The notes under the pieces are model-generated. The model was given only the letters and a program-made list of their open reading frames with translations, searched no databases and was not told where the DNA came from. From Dermatophagoides farinae (taxonomy: Eukaryota > Arthropoda > Arachnida > Sarcoptiformes > Pyroglyphidae), in NCBI RefSeq assembly GCF_024713945.1, contig NC_134678.1, positions 5,890,001-5,954,000 on the forward strand: a DNA stretch of 64,000 nucleotides. Direction: 5' to 3'. Positions 24,289 to 36,484 of the stretch are shown piece by piece. Position numbers and translations under genes: made by a program. Numbering within the stretch: the stretch's first letter is position 1; each line of letters opens with the position of its first letter.

Positions 24289-26023
24289 TTATGCAATCCA
24301 CGGAAACGTTGCATCTGTAAGTACGCCACAATCATTGTTTTTCATGCTAATCAATATATATCCATCATTACCCCAATAGGTAGACCATGAATTCTTTACA
24401 AGCCAATATTTCTCGCCATTAATATCACCGAATCCAACAGCTAAAACTTGATGATCAAGATTTTTCGAACTACATTTTGGATCATAATAGATTCCATGTG
24501 AATAGAATGTAAACGTTTTTTGTGATGCATCCACACCGATGCTGACTGGTCCATGATAATATAATGCCACTTTCATTGCTTCAACATCACCAGCAGTTAT
24601 ATTATAGAAACCTTTGATTTGAACCGATTTTTTCACATCTTTATCATGACATTTACCATCGACTCCTAAATAATGGCCATAATCTTCTTCGGTGGCAATT
24701 CCACCACTTTTCATGATATAATCATATGTTTGGAAATCTTCACCACCATCACAACCATTATTATCTTCGGGCCAACTACAATCAACAAGTTGTTGTTGTG
24801 ATAATTTTAATAAACGGCCAGTTTTAACGAAATATTGTCCTTCGATCGTTCCCGTAGCACCAAATGACCAACAGCTACCACAAATAGCCTGATCTTTGAC
24901 TGGAGTGACGGCACCAATCAAACGCCAATCCCATTGACTCGGTATACTGGAGACATCATATTTGCTCTTATCGAATGGAACACCTCCTTTATTAGCGTTC
25001 ATTACTTGAATTTTACCACGGATTCGATTCATCTCTTCATCCGTACGATCGGCTAAATGATTAACGGCCAATTGATAATGTAAATTTTTACGATTATGTG
25101 CCATAATGAAACGATAATTTTGCAAGAAGATGAATCTTCGGAAATTGACTTCCTTATTTTTGTTCGTATAATTTTTGCCATGTTTTTCATTAAAATTATT
25201 AAAATTTTCATCAACATGTCCATAGTCATTGAGAATGAATTCTCTCATTGGATTCATGAGAGCGGCAGCTTGTTTACCTGGTCCAGGAAAACCACGGCAT
25301 TCATATTTTTGATATATATCAAAAACTTTTGGATCAATTTTATTAGTCCAATATGATTCGTAGAAAACTTCGTATTTATCATAATGAGATCCCATAAGAC
25401 TATCATAGCCCATCATCAAATAAAAAACTGGAATAGCATTTCCATCGGCATCACGTTTCAATATGAAAACATATTTGTTATCTTTTTCTCCCAGATTAAC
25501 ACGATATTCCCATTCTTCACAATATTCTGATGATAATGTTGGTAAACTTTTAGTCAATTTGTTACAGATACCACGTTGTTTGAATTGAAAATTCGATAAA
25601 TCTGGCAAAACCGATTGAATTGTAACTGGAGAGATTGGTGATGCTTCCATATTGAAACAAACACGATCGGTTTGCTGATTATTTCGAACCATGTAGGCAA
25701 TCTTGTAGAATTGCCCTAGATCTGCTCTTTGTACAGTCAATTGTAGATCACCATAATAATCTATACGGCTTTTGTTTGCTGTTTCATCGTAATATGCGGT
25801 AAATGGTTCATCGATTTCGGCATATGGTAATACAATTCGTCCACTTATTAGATAATTTTTACTAAATGTTGGAGTTGGTGGAGAACAGTTGGCCAACACC
25901 AATGATGCTAAAATCATATATCATATATATAGTAATATTTAAGGTTTATGAAACAAAAAAAAAATTCAATCCATACTTACCACTTAGAACAAAGAAAAGC
26001 AAGAAAACTGGTGACTTCATCAT
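24289..26023 (-). CDS. Secreted papain-family (C1A) protease of the 26/29-kDa type
   Basis: Exon 1 (26023-25981) encodes the signal peptide start MMKSPVFLLFFVLS; after an intron, exon 2 (25907-24289) completes it (ASLVLA) and the rest, 553 residues in all. A large N-terminal region (about residues 20-215, including YCEEWEYRVNLGE and RGFPGPGKQAAALMNPM) is typical of the arthropod 26/29-kDa proteinase and CFAD-like group and absent from ordinary cathepsins. Next come an I29 inhibitor prodomain (NFNEKHGKNYTNKNKEV to QLAVNHLADRTDEEM) and the catalytic domain. Catalytic Gln and Cys lie in VKDQAICGSCWSF, His in LDHQVLAVGFG and Asn in YWLVKNSWSTYWG. It probably acts in digestion or haemocyte lysosomes. 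It shares the C1A fold with mite group 1 allergens but is a separate subfamily. Confidence 0.92.
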
Positions 26024-26090
26024 TTTCTGAATGAATGGCAAATGGCAAACCAAAAAAAAAAAAAAACGTCGTCATCAAGAAAAGGCAGCG

Positions 26091-26140
26091 TTTAAATACA
26101 AAATATGAAAATGCGTCTAAATATTTGAACATCTTATCAC
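26091..26140 (-). promoter_or_regulatory. Candidate TATA-like and GATA sites of the protease gene
   Basis: On the minus strand TATTTAAA (complement of 26091-26098) lies about 70 bp upstream of the start codon and GTGATAAGAT (26131-26140), a WGATAR site, about 110 bp upstream. GATA factors commonly drive arthropod gut genes, which would fit a digestive protease. Inference only. Confidence 0.3.
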
Positions 26141-26418
26141 ACTCATCGTCTATATATTTTTTTATTTGATAACCCGGATTTGTATATGAAATTGTTTCTA
26201 TGCTTGTGAGTGACTAGATCAATAACCAATTGATTGACTTGTTATGGTAATATAATCAGATTTTTTTTTTGTCATTACTTTGAGTGATTGATTAAAACAA
26301 TTGAAAAAATTTTCGTTATCAAACATTTATTATACACTGTCTTGTGACTTGATCAATTAGAATATACAAATGATTATCAATCTATAAGAGTTCACAAGAA
26401 TTTCAAGGATAAAAAGAT

Positions 26419-27582
26419 TTAATGATTTATTCGTAATCCTAGTCGTAATTTAGCAGATCTGGCTCGTGGATTTTGTAATATTTCTTCTTCTGTGGGAACT
26501 TGAAATTTTTTTTGATAAAATTTCCATATTTTTAAACGTTTTGTCTGATCAGCATAATTATTGTTAGGATGAATGATATAATCATCGCTTTTGGGTGGCA
26601 ACATTAAATTATTACCAGCTTGATCTACAAAATGACTTTTAATTATCTTGTCTTCAAGTGAATGAAATGCAATAATAGCAAGTAGACCTCCATTATGACG
26701 TTCATTGGCGATCATTCCGTTATCATCATCTTCGTTGTATGATTCTGGTTTAGATATCTTTAAATATCTACTCAATACAGGTATAACATGATTCAATTCG
26801 TTTAATTCATTGTTGACAAATATACGAAGTGCCTGAAATATTTTTGTTGCTGGATGTGTGGTTCGGCCAATTTTATCTCTCGAAATATTTGCATTAGTCA
26901 CAATTGATTGAACCATTTCGGCCAATTCACGTGTCGTATTTATACGTTTCATTAAAAAACGTGAATCAACAATTGTTTGAGCTATTTTCTTTGCATTTCT
27001 CTCTTCACCATAGACTTTGAAAATTCTTGCCAATTCGTCAGCATTTAATGTATTAATTACATCGGCTGCTGATGGCATTTGAGGATTTCGATCACCGTCC
27101 ATTCGCATATCGAGTGGTCCATCTCGAAACGAAAAACCACGAACAGGATCATCGTATTGAAATGAAGAAGCTCCAAGATCGATGATGGCACCATCGAATG
27201 AATGATAAGGAATAGCAATTTTTTGCAACAGGCCATTCATTTGACTGAATCGGCCTAACAATGGAACGATTTTTTGGCCACAATTATTCTGTTCGATCTT
27301 TTTTGCCAGTAATACAGCTCTTTCGAATGCTTGATGATCACGATCTAAAGTGAATATGGTGATTTTTTTATTCGTTGACAAAAGATATTTCGTATGGCCA
27401 CCACCGCCAAATGTCAGGTCGAGAAAAAATTGTCCATCTTTTGGCGATAATATTTTGGTGATTTCTTTGGCCAACACTGGTATATGTGTAATTGTTTCAA
27501 CATTATTATCATTGTTTATAATAGATTTTTTCAGATTATGAATGCCAACGAAATTGGAAAATTTTGTTGAAATTATCCGCAT
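26419..27582 (-). CDS. METTL15: Mitochondrial 12S rRNA m4C methyltransferase METTL15 (RsmH/MraW family)
   Basis: Intronless, 387 residues. It transfers a methyl group from SAM to N4 of a cytosine in mitochondrial small-subunit rRNA, needed for mitoribosome assembly. Family signatures run in order: HIPVLAKEI, the SAM-binding LDLTFGGGGHTKYLL, GAIIDLGASSFQYDDPVRGF followed by SFRDGPLDMRMD, a helical insertion, then TKIFQALRIFVNNELNEL and LLAIIAFHSLEDKIIK, ending NPRARSAKLRLGLRI. The first about 25 residues are basic and hydroxylated and could be a mitochondrial targeting sequence. It starts at the ATG at 27582 and shares a short divergent promoter with NUBPL. Confidence 0.94.
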   Translation of the reverse strand: MRIISTKFSNFVGIHNLKKSIINNDNNVETITHIPVLAKEITKILSPKDGQFFLDLTFGGGGHTKYLLSTNKKITIFTLDRDHQAFERAVLLAKKIEQNNCGQKIVPLLGRFSQMNGLLQKIAIPYHSFDGAIIDLGASSFQYDDPVRGFSFRDGPLDMRMDGDRNPQMPSAADVINTLNADELARIFKVYGEERNAKKIAQTIVDSRFLMKRINTTRELAEMVQSIVTNANISRDKIGRTTHPATKIFQALRIFVNNELNELNHVIPVLSRYLKISKPESYNEDDDNGMIANERHNGGLLAIIAFHSLEDKIIKSHFVDQAGNNLMLPPKSDDYIIHPNNNYADQTKRLKIWKFYQKKFQVPTEEEILQNPRARSAKLRLGLRINH

Positions 27583-27686
27583 AGTTTTTCAATATTGAAT
27601 CAATTAAAGAGCAAAGTCTACGAACATGCACGCAAGAATCGAATCAGCTGATTTGATTGGCGCACTTTGTGCTTTTTGAATAAACA
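27583..27686. promoter_or_regulatory. 104-bp divergent promoter METTL15 / NUBPL
   Basis: Only 104 bp separate the two start codons. It contains an inverted CCAAT box (ATTGG, 27656-27660) and the palindrome ATCAGCTGAT (about 27642-27651, an E-box core). Both products are mitochondrial, so coordinated expression is plausible. Confidence 0.5.
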
Positions 27687-28717
27687 ATGCATACTCCCAA
27701 AAATTTATGTCGTATTTTTTCTATCATCGACCGATCGATGATATGGACATGTTTGTCTTCATATTCAACAACCACAGCCTCTGATAGACGACGGGCAGGT
27801 ATTCCAAAAAAATTACCGATTGCAGGTGTTAAAAATGTCTTACTTGTATCGTCAGCTAAAGGCGGTGTTGGAAAATCATTGATTGCTGTTAATTTGGCCT
27901 ATGCTATTAGATCTTTAGATCAGGTATGTTTTTTCGATTTTGGCTTATCATCTCAAATCTAATGAATATTTTTTTTTATTTAGAACAAAAGAGTTGGCAT
28001 ACTTGATGCCGATGTATATGGGCCATCATTACCAACTATGATTGGTTTAAGAGAAAAACCCACAACTAATAAACGTGAGAAATGTTTTTTTTTTAATGAT
28101 GATATTGATTTAATTATCAATTTTTATTATGTGTAGAACAGAAAACCTAATAATTCCATTGGTTAACTATGGAGTAAAATGTATGTCTATGGGATTTCTA
28201 GTCGATGAAGAGAATCCAATCGTTTGGCGTGGATTAATGGTCATGTCTGCCATGGAAAAACTTTTACGATCAGTGTATTGGGGAGAACTAGATGTATTGA
28301 TTGTTGATATGCCACCTGGAACAGGCGATACTCAATTGTCAATTGTACAGAACATACCAATCGATGGTATTATTATGGTTACGACACCTCAAAAAGTTTG
28401 CCTAGCCAGATGTTGTTCGTGGTACAAAAATGTTTAATGATTTAAATGTTCCCATTTATGGATTTGTAAAAAACATGAGCCATTTTGTATGTGGTAAATG
28501 CTCACATCATGAACCAATTTTTGATTCCAACGAATTAGAAGGTTTGGCTAAAAAATTTAACACAGAAATTTTAGCCAACATTCCTTTGGATCGTAATTTA
28601 TCAAAAGCTGCTGATGATGGTTGCCCGTTAGTAATCAAAAATGTTAATAATCCAATTTCACAAATATTTATTCAGCTTGCAGAAAAAGTTTTATCCAAAT
28701 TAGAAAATCAAAGATGA
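27687..28717 (+). CDS. NUBPL: NUBPL / Ind1, mitochondrial complex I Fe-S assembly factor, with one +1 frame break
   Basis: Exons 27687-27923, 27984-28074 and 28142-28717. Mrp/NBP35-type P-loop NTPase that delivers [4Fe-4S] clusters to respiratory complex I. It has a short targeting-like N-terminus, the deviant Walker [40 protein letters not shown]-type [29 protein letters not shown], and the CxxC cluster motif FVCGKCSHH. After TTPQKVCLA the frame meets a stop 30 bases on, whereas skipping one base after GCC (28405-28407) gives the conserved [19 protein letters not shown]. With the skip the gene is exactly 301 codons. No intron fits the join. Intron 2 ends in two close AGs; only the second (exon from 28142) avoids a stop. 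Confidence 0.9.
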
Positions 28718-29313
28718 AAAAATTAAACGATGTTCAGATCAGAAATCGCTTCGTCAACAGAACGAAACAAAACAACTTTCCAGAGCAAAAAAGCTACAAA
28801 TTAACGTATCTTTATTGTTCTGGCCGTTGTTTCGGATAATCGTTTGTTCAGATATCCGTTCAATCATCATTTCTGATACATCGCAATTAAATAAATAAAT
28901 GATCTTTTATGATAATCATCATGATTAATCATCATGTAGTTTTCTCATCATTTTGAAACATCTACAATTTAATTAGATGTTCAATCAAATAAGATCAAAT
29001 ACGTAGTTCTGATTAGGAAGAAAAAAGATAGAAAAGAAAGGGAAAAGATAAAGGATGAATAAAAAAAAGGGTTAGAATTCTAGACCAAGGATAGAATAAT
29101 CATAAGGAAAGAAAAAGAATAAAGAAAATGCTGTTTGAAAAGAGAGCTAAAGAAAATTTTGTCCTGAAAAATGAGACGCTAACATGTGACCAGTCATAAA
29201 TATATGTACCAAAAATTATATATGGCAAAAATTTTTCATAGCTAACAAAGTTTTGGATACAAAAACTTGGTCGAAATCACCAACAATTGAATGCTGTGTA
29301 TGATAAATCTGCC
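28718..29313. other. Non-coding interval, NUBPL / L3MBTL
   Basis: About 600 bp, including a long purine-rich plus-strand stretch (about 29018-29160, AAAGAAAGGG-like). It is probably promoter and 5-prime UTR of the next gene. No gene is seen. Confidence 0.5.
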
Positions 29314-31678
29314 ATGTTTGCAAAAAAAACTTCCGATTTTAATCTCAATTCAATAATTGATAATTGTATCGTTTGGAAAGATGATGTTGGATATCTTCCG
29401 GGTAGTTCTTTGAAATTTAAACGTGATCAGGATGGTGAATTATGGTTACATGATCAAGATGAAAATTCCAGTGCTAGTAGCAGCGACGATGATGATTATG
29501 ATGATGATGAGAATGATAGCTTTGAAACTATACGAAAGAAGCAAAAATTAATAAAAGATCATTTATTTGATCGAAATGATAATGATCATTTGGAAATATC
29601 ACTTTGTTCGCGATGTTTTAAATCCGATTTCAGAGAAAATCTCCTTAAGAACAACAAATATTGCAAACAATGTGCTCAAATCGATCCACAAATGTACAAA
29701 ATATATAAAAATTTCGATTCACATTCAACGCCTAAAAACATTGATCAAGATGAAGAGAAACACATTAATCCATTACGAAAACTTACACAACGAAAATTAT
29801 CCAATGATTTTGAACTTCCGACTGAATTTGAATGGGAAAAATATTTGAGCAAATATCAGATCGAATCGTTACCATCTGTATATTTTTTACCAGAACAAAA
29901 TTATCCCTCTATGCGAAATGAATTTAAAGTTGGCATGAAACTTGAAGGCATAGACCCATCTCATCCGTCCAAATTCTGTGTTTTAAGTATTGTCGATATT
30001 CAAGGTTTTCGTTTGCGATTACATTTTGATGGTTATAATGGTCGATTCGATTTTTGGGTGAACGCCGATAGTAAACAAATTTTTCCTATTGGTTTTTGTA
30101 AGAAAACTTATAGAAAACTTGAATATCCACCTGGATTGAGTACATTCAACTGGAAAATATATTTATCAGTAACAAATAGTAAAGCGGCTCCCGAAAATCT
30201 ATTCAGTATCAATAAAGTTCCATTTGATCGATCGATTATTAAGGAATTTTCTATCAATGATAAACTTGAAGCAGTCGATATTGCAAACAGTGCATTGATA
30301 TGTGTTGCTACAATCAAAGACATTCTCAATGATCAAATTTTGATCCATTTCGATGGATGGGATGATAGTTTTGATTATTGGACACCAGTAACATCGCCAT
30401 TAATTCATCCAATCAATTGGTATTTAAAATTATAATAATAGACAATAACAACTATAACAATGAATATTTTTTTTTAATTAGGTGTAAATCTAAATCAAAA
30501 TGCTTGACTGCACCAAATGGATACCGTAAAGAATTTTCATGGGATGATTATCTCAAAGAAACAAATTCAAAACCAGTTCCTGAAAATGCCTTCAATTTTG
30601 AAGAGAAAAAATCCCGTTCATTGTTCCATTTTTGGAGGCCAGGAATGCGTTTGGAAGCTGTTGATAAACGTAATCCACATTTGATTCGAGTTGCATCTGT
30701 AGTCAATCGAAATATGCACTCCATAACAATTCATTATGATGGTTGGGATGAAAAGTACGATTGTGAGGTAAGATTTTCAATAAAAATTCTCTAATCAGCA
30801 TTAATGAATTTATTTTTTGTTTAGTATGACGAAGATTCACCAGATTTGCATCCAATTAATTGGTGTCATCTAACAAATCATAAATTAGAACCACCTCCCA
30901 ACAAATGTGAGCATATTATTGTGTTTCTTCTATTTAACATTATGTTTGTTTTTTGTTTTGTTTTACAGATTTGGCTAAATTGAATACATTATGTCCAGTT
31001 CCATATTGCAATGGCTATGGTCATTATAAATGGTACAAATATCGAACACATTCTCGTGAAAAAGATTGTCCTTATTCAAAATATAATTATGATTTGGAAA
31101 GAGTCGAAAATCTTGATCGATTTGCCGATATGATTGTTTCCGATAGTGAAGGAGACGATATGAGTGAAAATAATTTTTATACTTTCGAATTCGGTATTGA
31201 TAGCGATATGATAAAATGTGAAGCTAAACTACAAGAAAAAATTCATCCATATTATTTGAAATTAATTAAGGAAAATTATTTAGAGATGAAAAGAACACTT
31301 AAAACGAATAATGTTCATACGTTACGATATTTAATGGATTATGTCAAAAGTCTTGATTTCAATCCATTCGATATTGTTGGATTCGAATGTCAAAAAATGT
31401 ATGAAGTAATTGAAAAATTAACAAACAGTTCTGAAACGGCCAACATTTTTTATCAAGAGGTATGAATAATTTAATGAGCTATGAAAAATCATTAATCAAA
31501 TTTTTTTTTTAATTTTTCAAAAATATTTGATCATATGAAGAAAATTGATGGTATCACATTTCTTTGTCTTCGACACGAAGAAATTACTAGCAAACTAAAA
31601 ATTGATCTCAATTCGGCCGTAAAAATTGTTCCATATCTATTTGCCAATCTTAAATTTCTATTCAAAGATGGTTTTTAA
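29314..31678 (+). CDS. L3MBTL: L(3)MBT-like chromatin reader (FCS finger, three MBT repeats, C2HC finger, SAM)
   Basis: Exons 29314-30419, 30482-30767, 30825-30906, 30969-31459 and 31541-31678, 700 residues. It starts at the ATG at 29314 (MFAKKTSDFNL), as no earlier ATG is in frame. Order of domains: acidic Ser/Asp stretch (about 50-70), FCS-type finger (CSRCFKSDF to YCKQCA, about 97-120), three MBT repeats (about 175-275, 285-380, 390-485) with hallmarks such as GMKLEGIDPSHPS, IHFDGWDDSFDYW and MRLEAVDKRNPHLIRVASV, a C2HC finger CPVPYCNGYGHYKW..C, and a C-terminal SAM domain (KIDGITFLCLRHEEITSKL). MBT repeats bind mono- and dimethyl-lysine histones and compact chromatin; the SAM domain oligomerises. 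The presence of an FCS finger favours the L3MBTL1/3 group. Confidence 0.92.
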
Positions 31679-32233
31679 ATTCAAATCGAACAATAAATAA
31701 CGAATGATTTAATGAATAAATTTTTTTTTTAAATTACTTATCATTCAATGTCATCAAATCAGAATATAATTATTCTAATTTGAAATGCACGCATGACTTT
31801 TTTTGTCATATTCTGTTACCTACGAATTTATTTTAAGTTTTGTTATTATTGGTATTCCCATGAAAACCGACCAACCTATCTATGGCAGTGATCACCCATC
31901 ACTTTGGAAACAGAGTAATGTTGCCACAAATTGACAAGCTACCGTTATTCTTTTGGTTTGTTTTCTCTGCATACATATTAAACACTCAAGAAATCGGTTG
32001 TTTGTATGGGTTTTTTTTCAATTCTAATAGTACACTCTCATCTTGACAATGACATTTTTTTCAATTGTAGGAATTATTTTCAATAAAATCCTGTTAATAA
32101 AAAAAAATATATTCATCCCCATTTTTTTTGCATTAAATTTCTATTCAAGAATTGTTTTATTTTTTCGTAGAAAATATTTAAATTTTTCTATTAATTTCCA
32201 CTTTTTTAATGATTCCAAGTGGCCATCCATTCA
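31679..32233. other. Non-coding interval, L3MBTL / MAK
   Basis: 555 bp, AT-rich, no coding signal. It holds the L3MBTL 3-prime UTR and MAK promoter. Confidence 0.5.
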
Positions 32234-34015
32234 ATGATGATGAATCGTTATGTGACATTGAGTCAATTGGGTGATGGAACTTATGGTTCAGTATTTTTGG
32301 GACAAAAAATCGATACCGGTGAAAGGGTGGCAATTAAAAAGTAAGAATAAATGGATTGATTAGTTTTTTTTAAAGTATATCTTATTATTGATATTAAACC
32401 GGAAAAAAAATCGTTCGTTCATCATCGAATTAATAAAGAATGAAAAGGAAATATTTTTCATGGGAAGAATGTATGAATCTTCGTGAAGTCAAGGTATAAT
32501 ATTTTTATGTGATTAACCATTTTTTAAAAAAATAAAAAAAAAATTATATTTCTTTTTAAATAATAGTCATTACAAAAATTGAGCCATCCAAATCTAATCA
32601 AATTAAAAGAGGTGATCCGAGAAGATAATACGTTATATTTTGTTTTTGAATATATGAAAGAAAATCTCTATCAATTGATTAAAGATCGGTATATAGGAAT
32701 AATTTAATTTTTTTTGTTTGAGCTCAATATTCTGAATTAATTCTCTCTATAATTTGTTTCGTAGCGAGAAACCCTTTGCAGAGAAAATAAACTGCAACAT
32801 TTTATATCAAATATTGCAAGGTTTATCCTTTATGCATAAACATGGATTTTTTCATCGTGATATTAAACCGGAAAATTTACTATGTATGGGACCGGAATTG
32901 ATAAAAATTGCTGATTTTGGCCTTGCTCGTGAGATACGATCACGACCACCATATACAGATTATGTTTCCACTCGTTGGTATCGAGCACCAGAAGTTCTTT
33001 TACGTTCTACCAATTATAATTCACCAATAGATATTTGGGCTGTTGGTTGTATAATGGCAGAATTGTATACACTTCAACCATTATTTCCTGGTAGAAGTGA
33101 AATTGATCAAATTTTTAGGGTCACTTCTGTGCTTGGTACACCCGACAAGAATGATTGGTCTGAAGCATATTTATTGGCAAACACAATGAATTTTCGTTTT
33201 CCACAATTCACATCGATACCAATCGAAACGATTGTAGGTAACATATCTAATGAAGGTCTTCAATTTTTAAAGAGTACACTTCAATGGAATCCACAAAAAA
33301 GACCAACGGCAATTCAAGCACTTAAGTTTAGTTATTTCCAGAATGCTACCAATTATCATCATCAAAGCGATAAAAGCAACAGTGTAAAAACGGCACCAAC
33401 CATATCTGAATATAATAAAAAAATTATGACAAATACAGCATCCGCTTATAATAAAGCTTCAACTAATAATATGTTGATCAAAACGGTACCAAGCTATATT
33501 GGATCACCAAATGTTGATAATCATAGTATACAACAATTACAAATGCAAATCGGTAACAATCATCTGAATCAATCATCATTAATTGGTCAACGAAAAAGTC
33601 CCGATAATAATTCGTTGAACAATTCGAATAATAATAATAATAATAATCATAAATTCTCAATGAAAGATCAATATCTTTCAAGCTCAAGATACATTGCCGG
33701 ACAAAATACAAAGAAAAATTCGTATTCAAATAGTAAAAATTCTAGTAAATTTTATTCATTGAATGATTATTATATCAATTAATGAATTAATTTTTTCATA
33801 GGTGACCAACAATCAACAATATTTGGAAATTTTCGTAAAAATTCAATCGCTTCAAATAAATCTGCCGTAAGTAACGGAAGGAAACTGTATGCATCATCAC
33901 ATTATGGCAAAACGGATTGGTCAGCAAAGTATGTTGTTGTTATCAAATTAACAGAAAACAAACGTCAAATTGAATTATTGATTATTGCATTTTTTTTTGT
34001 CCTAGGTACCTATAA
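32234..34015 (+). CDS. MAK / CILK1 (ICK) ciliary serine/threonine kinase
   Basis: Six exons: 32234-32340, 32439-32493, 32567-32688, 32765-33744, 33802-33928 and 34006-34015, 466 residues. RCK-family kinases limit cilium length and act on intraflagellar transport turnaround at the ciliary tip. Kinase domain (about 4-285): [61 protein letters not shown], and the TDY dual phosphorylation motif in [16 protein letters not shown]. The tail is Asn/Ser-rich, and the last residues KTDWSAKYL match the conserved GRTDWAAKY-type end of MAK/ICK, which supports the small 3-prime exons. The end of exon 4 is ambiguous: GTAAAA at 33733 and GTAAAT at 33745 both give an in-frame join. Three ATGs in a row begin the frame. 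Confidence 0.92.
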
Positions 34016-36484
34016 AAGGATCAATATTGCTCGGATATATTTTTTTGTTTCGTTTTTTTTTGAAATTCAAAGTCTAATGAATGAGTAAAAATTAATGACA
34101 TCATCACAAGACATATGATTCGATATTTTATTTTATATATCATCAACATATATACTAATAAAATAAAAAAAAAATATAAAGAAATGCTCTTATTGCTCTA
34201 TTGTTGACTGTATTCAATATATATAAAATAAAATAAAAAACCCATATGTTATAATAATAATGACAAAACATGAATCGAATTTGTCCAAAGGTTTTCTTCT
34301 TCTCCTTCTTTTTTTTCGTCATCGAGTATTTTGACATTTTGTTTGCGGTTGCAGTTGTTGTAATAAAATGCATCGTATGACTTTCCGATTGAAATCAAAA
34401 TCAAAGTCTCTTTCAAAAAAAAAAATATTGGAATATGCGATCTTTGATTCGATTCATTTTTTAAGAGCATATCGATCGGTTATAGTCCGTCCATTCATTC
34501 ATTTGTTCATTCATTTATTCATCCGTCCGCATTAAGGGCACACACACACAAAAAAAAATTATTGCTCAAGTAGCAAAGTCTTTGCAAAGATATACAACAA
34601 ATAAGATATTTACACATAAACTAAAATTTTAAATAGAAAAAAAATTCATTGACATTAACGATGAAAAACCCATTGAATAGAAAAAATTAGCTAGCAAACA
34701 AGCTATAGGCGAAAGATCCAGGCTAGCAAAATAACTGGATAAAACTGGACAAAAGCGGTTGATAGTAGGCATTATTATTTTCTTCTATAAAATGGAAAAA
34801 AAATTAGAAACTTTTCAAAAAGATAGCAAAGAACGGCGATCCTTAACACAGATGAATCATTGGGATGACTAACATGTTATGATGATGTTTTGTTTTATTC
34901 ATCGTTTAACTTACACATAAGTTTAGTGAAAATCACAAGTCAAACCGAATTTAGCCGATTTTGGCCAAATAAATCCGGTTATTTAGAAATTATAATTATT
35001 ATTATTATTAAGGATAGGATATTTGTTTGACAAAAGTTTTGAATCTAAAATTTTACTATACTATAAATAACAAGTTTATTTAAAGAATTGATAAAAACAA
35101 GCGTCATTCTAAATGAAAATCAAAACTAAATAAACAAATCAAATCAAATATTATATTATTATGATGGTATTAATTCAGAATTTTCAAACAAAATTAATTA
35201 CAAACAAATTTTAAGGACATAATAATTTAATTATTCAAACTATATTTAGTGTGAATAATAAAATGTTGTATTACAAAATTGTCATTCACAATACAATCGC
35301 TCAATCAAGTCTTATGACTCGTCCTTTACAACGTGTCATTTCAAATCAATCGGTTCGAAGTCGAACAAAAAAAAAGAAAAGAAAAAAAAAATCTGGATAT
35401 TGATTAATTATACAGTGTAATAATATGATGGAGCGCGTGTTTCAACATTTGTATTCCAAAATACAAATACCAAGTTCATTTTTCAACATATAATATATAT
35501 TGAAATTCACTTTAATTATGATGATGATGATGATTATGATGATGATAAAAAGATTTGATTTTCCCTCATTGTAAATGCATACATATAATGATCATCATCA
35601 TATATATAGCATTCGATTGGTAGCCGCCATGCGACAATTGAATGAACATTATCAGCATAAATATAATCATCATCATCATGAACAAGACTTTGATCGACGA
35701 TCATTACCATTGCAACCAAAACGTCATCATCATCATTATATAGAGTTTGGTATACCCGATTACATTGCCAACAACACTTGCCGCCCCTCTACCATATTAT
35801 CATTTTGGTATTACATATACCTTCAGAATAAAGTTTATCCTTTGTGTGTATGTGTATGTAAAGGACGAAAAATTTTTGGTGTCCATAACCATATATAAAA
35901 AGCGACGCACATTTCCATCATTTATTCACTCATTACTCAAACAAAAAGTTTTCTAAAGCAAAGTTGCATAAGACAACTTTCAATGCTATACGATCATCGT
36001 GTTTAAGAAATTTTTACTGAATCTTAGCCAAAAATCATCCTTTGAAAAGACAACTTTTAAAATTGTACTTAAATTTTCTATGAAGAAAAGCTTTTGAAGA
36101 AGACGATTTTTTCAATCCCTCAAAAAACCCAAAATTGTTTTTAAAATTCCGTCGATTAATTTACTTTCGAAAATTTTCGGGTGGGCAGCTACTCTTCAGG
36201 TATTATGAAATTGTTGTAAAAAAATTGTATCAAACATAAATTCTAAAAAATGATCATTTAATTTCATTTTATAAACAGGGGCTTTATCACATTAGTCCCG
36301 AAGTTTTGGTGAATTGTTTCTTGTTTGAAGCGAAATATTGTGACGGAGACCCACCTTGGAAACGTTAACCATATTGAAATCCATATTGTGATTATCAGCC
36401 ATATTTTGGATTTTTCTTTGAATTATTCAATTGGATTTTTTGGACATTTACGACTGATCATTCTTTGGAAAAAAACAAACGAAA
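34016..36484. other. Non-coding interval and probable 5-prime UTR intron of ODC
   Basis: About 2.5 kb with no gene. A good donor (CTTCAG/GTATTA, intron from 36200) and acceptor (ATAAACAG ending at 36278) suggest a 79-bp 5-prime UTR intron, leaving about 206 bp of leader before the ODC start with no upstream ATG that I can see. A His-rich open frame near 35575-35898 is microsatellite translation. Confidence 0.4.

Noticed and set aside
29287-29313. Extended N-terminus of the L3MBTL protein
   Set aside because: The upstream part begins at TTG, not ATG; the first ATG is at 29314.
35575-35898. His-rich frame upstream of ODC
   Set aside because: Created by CAT repeats; no conserved segment.
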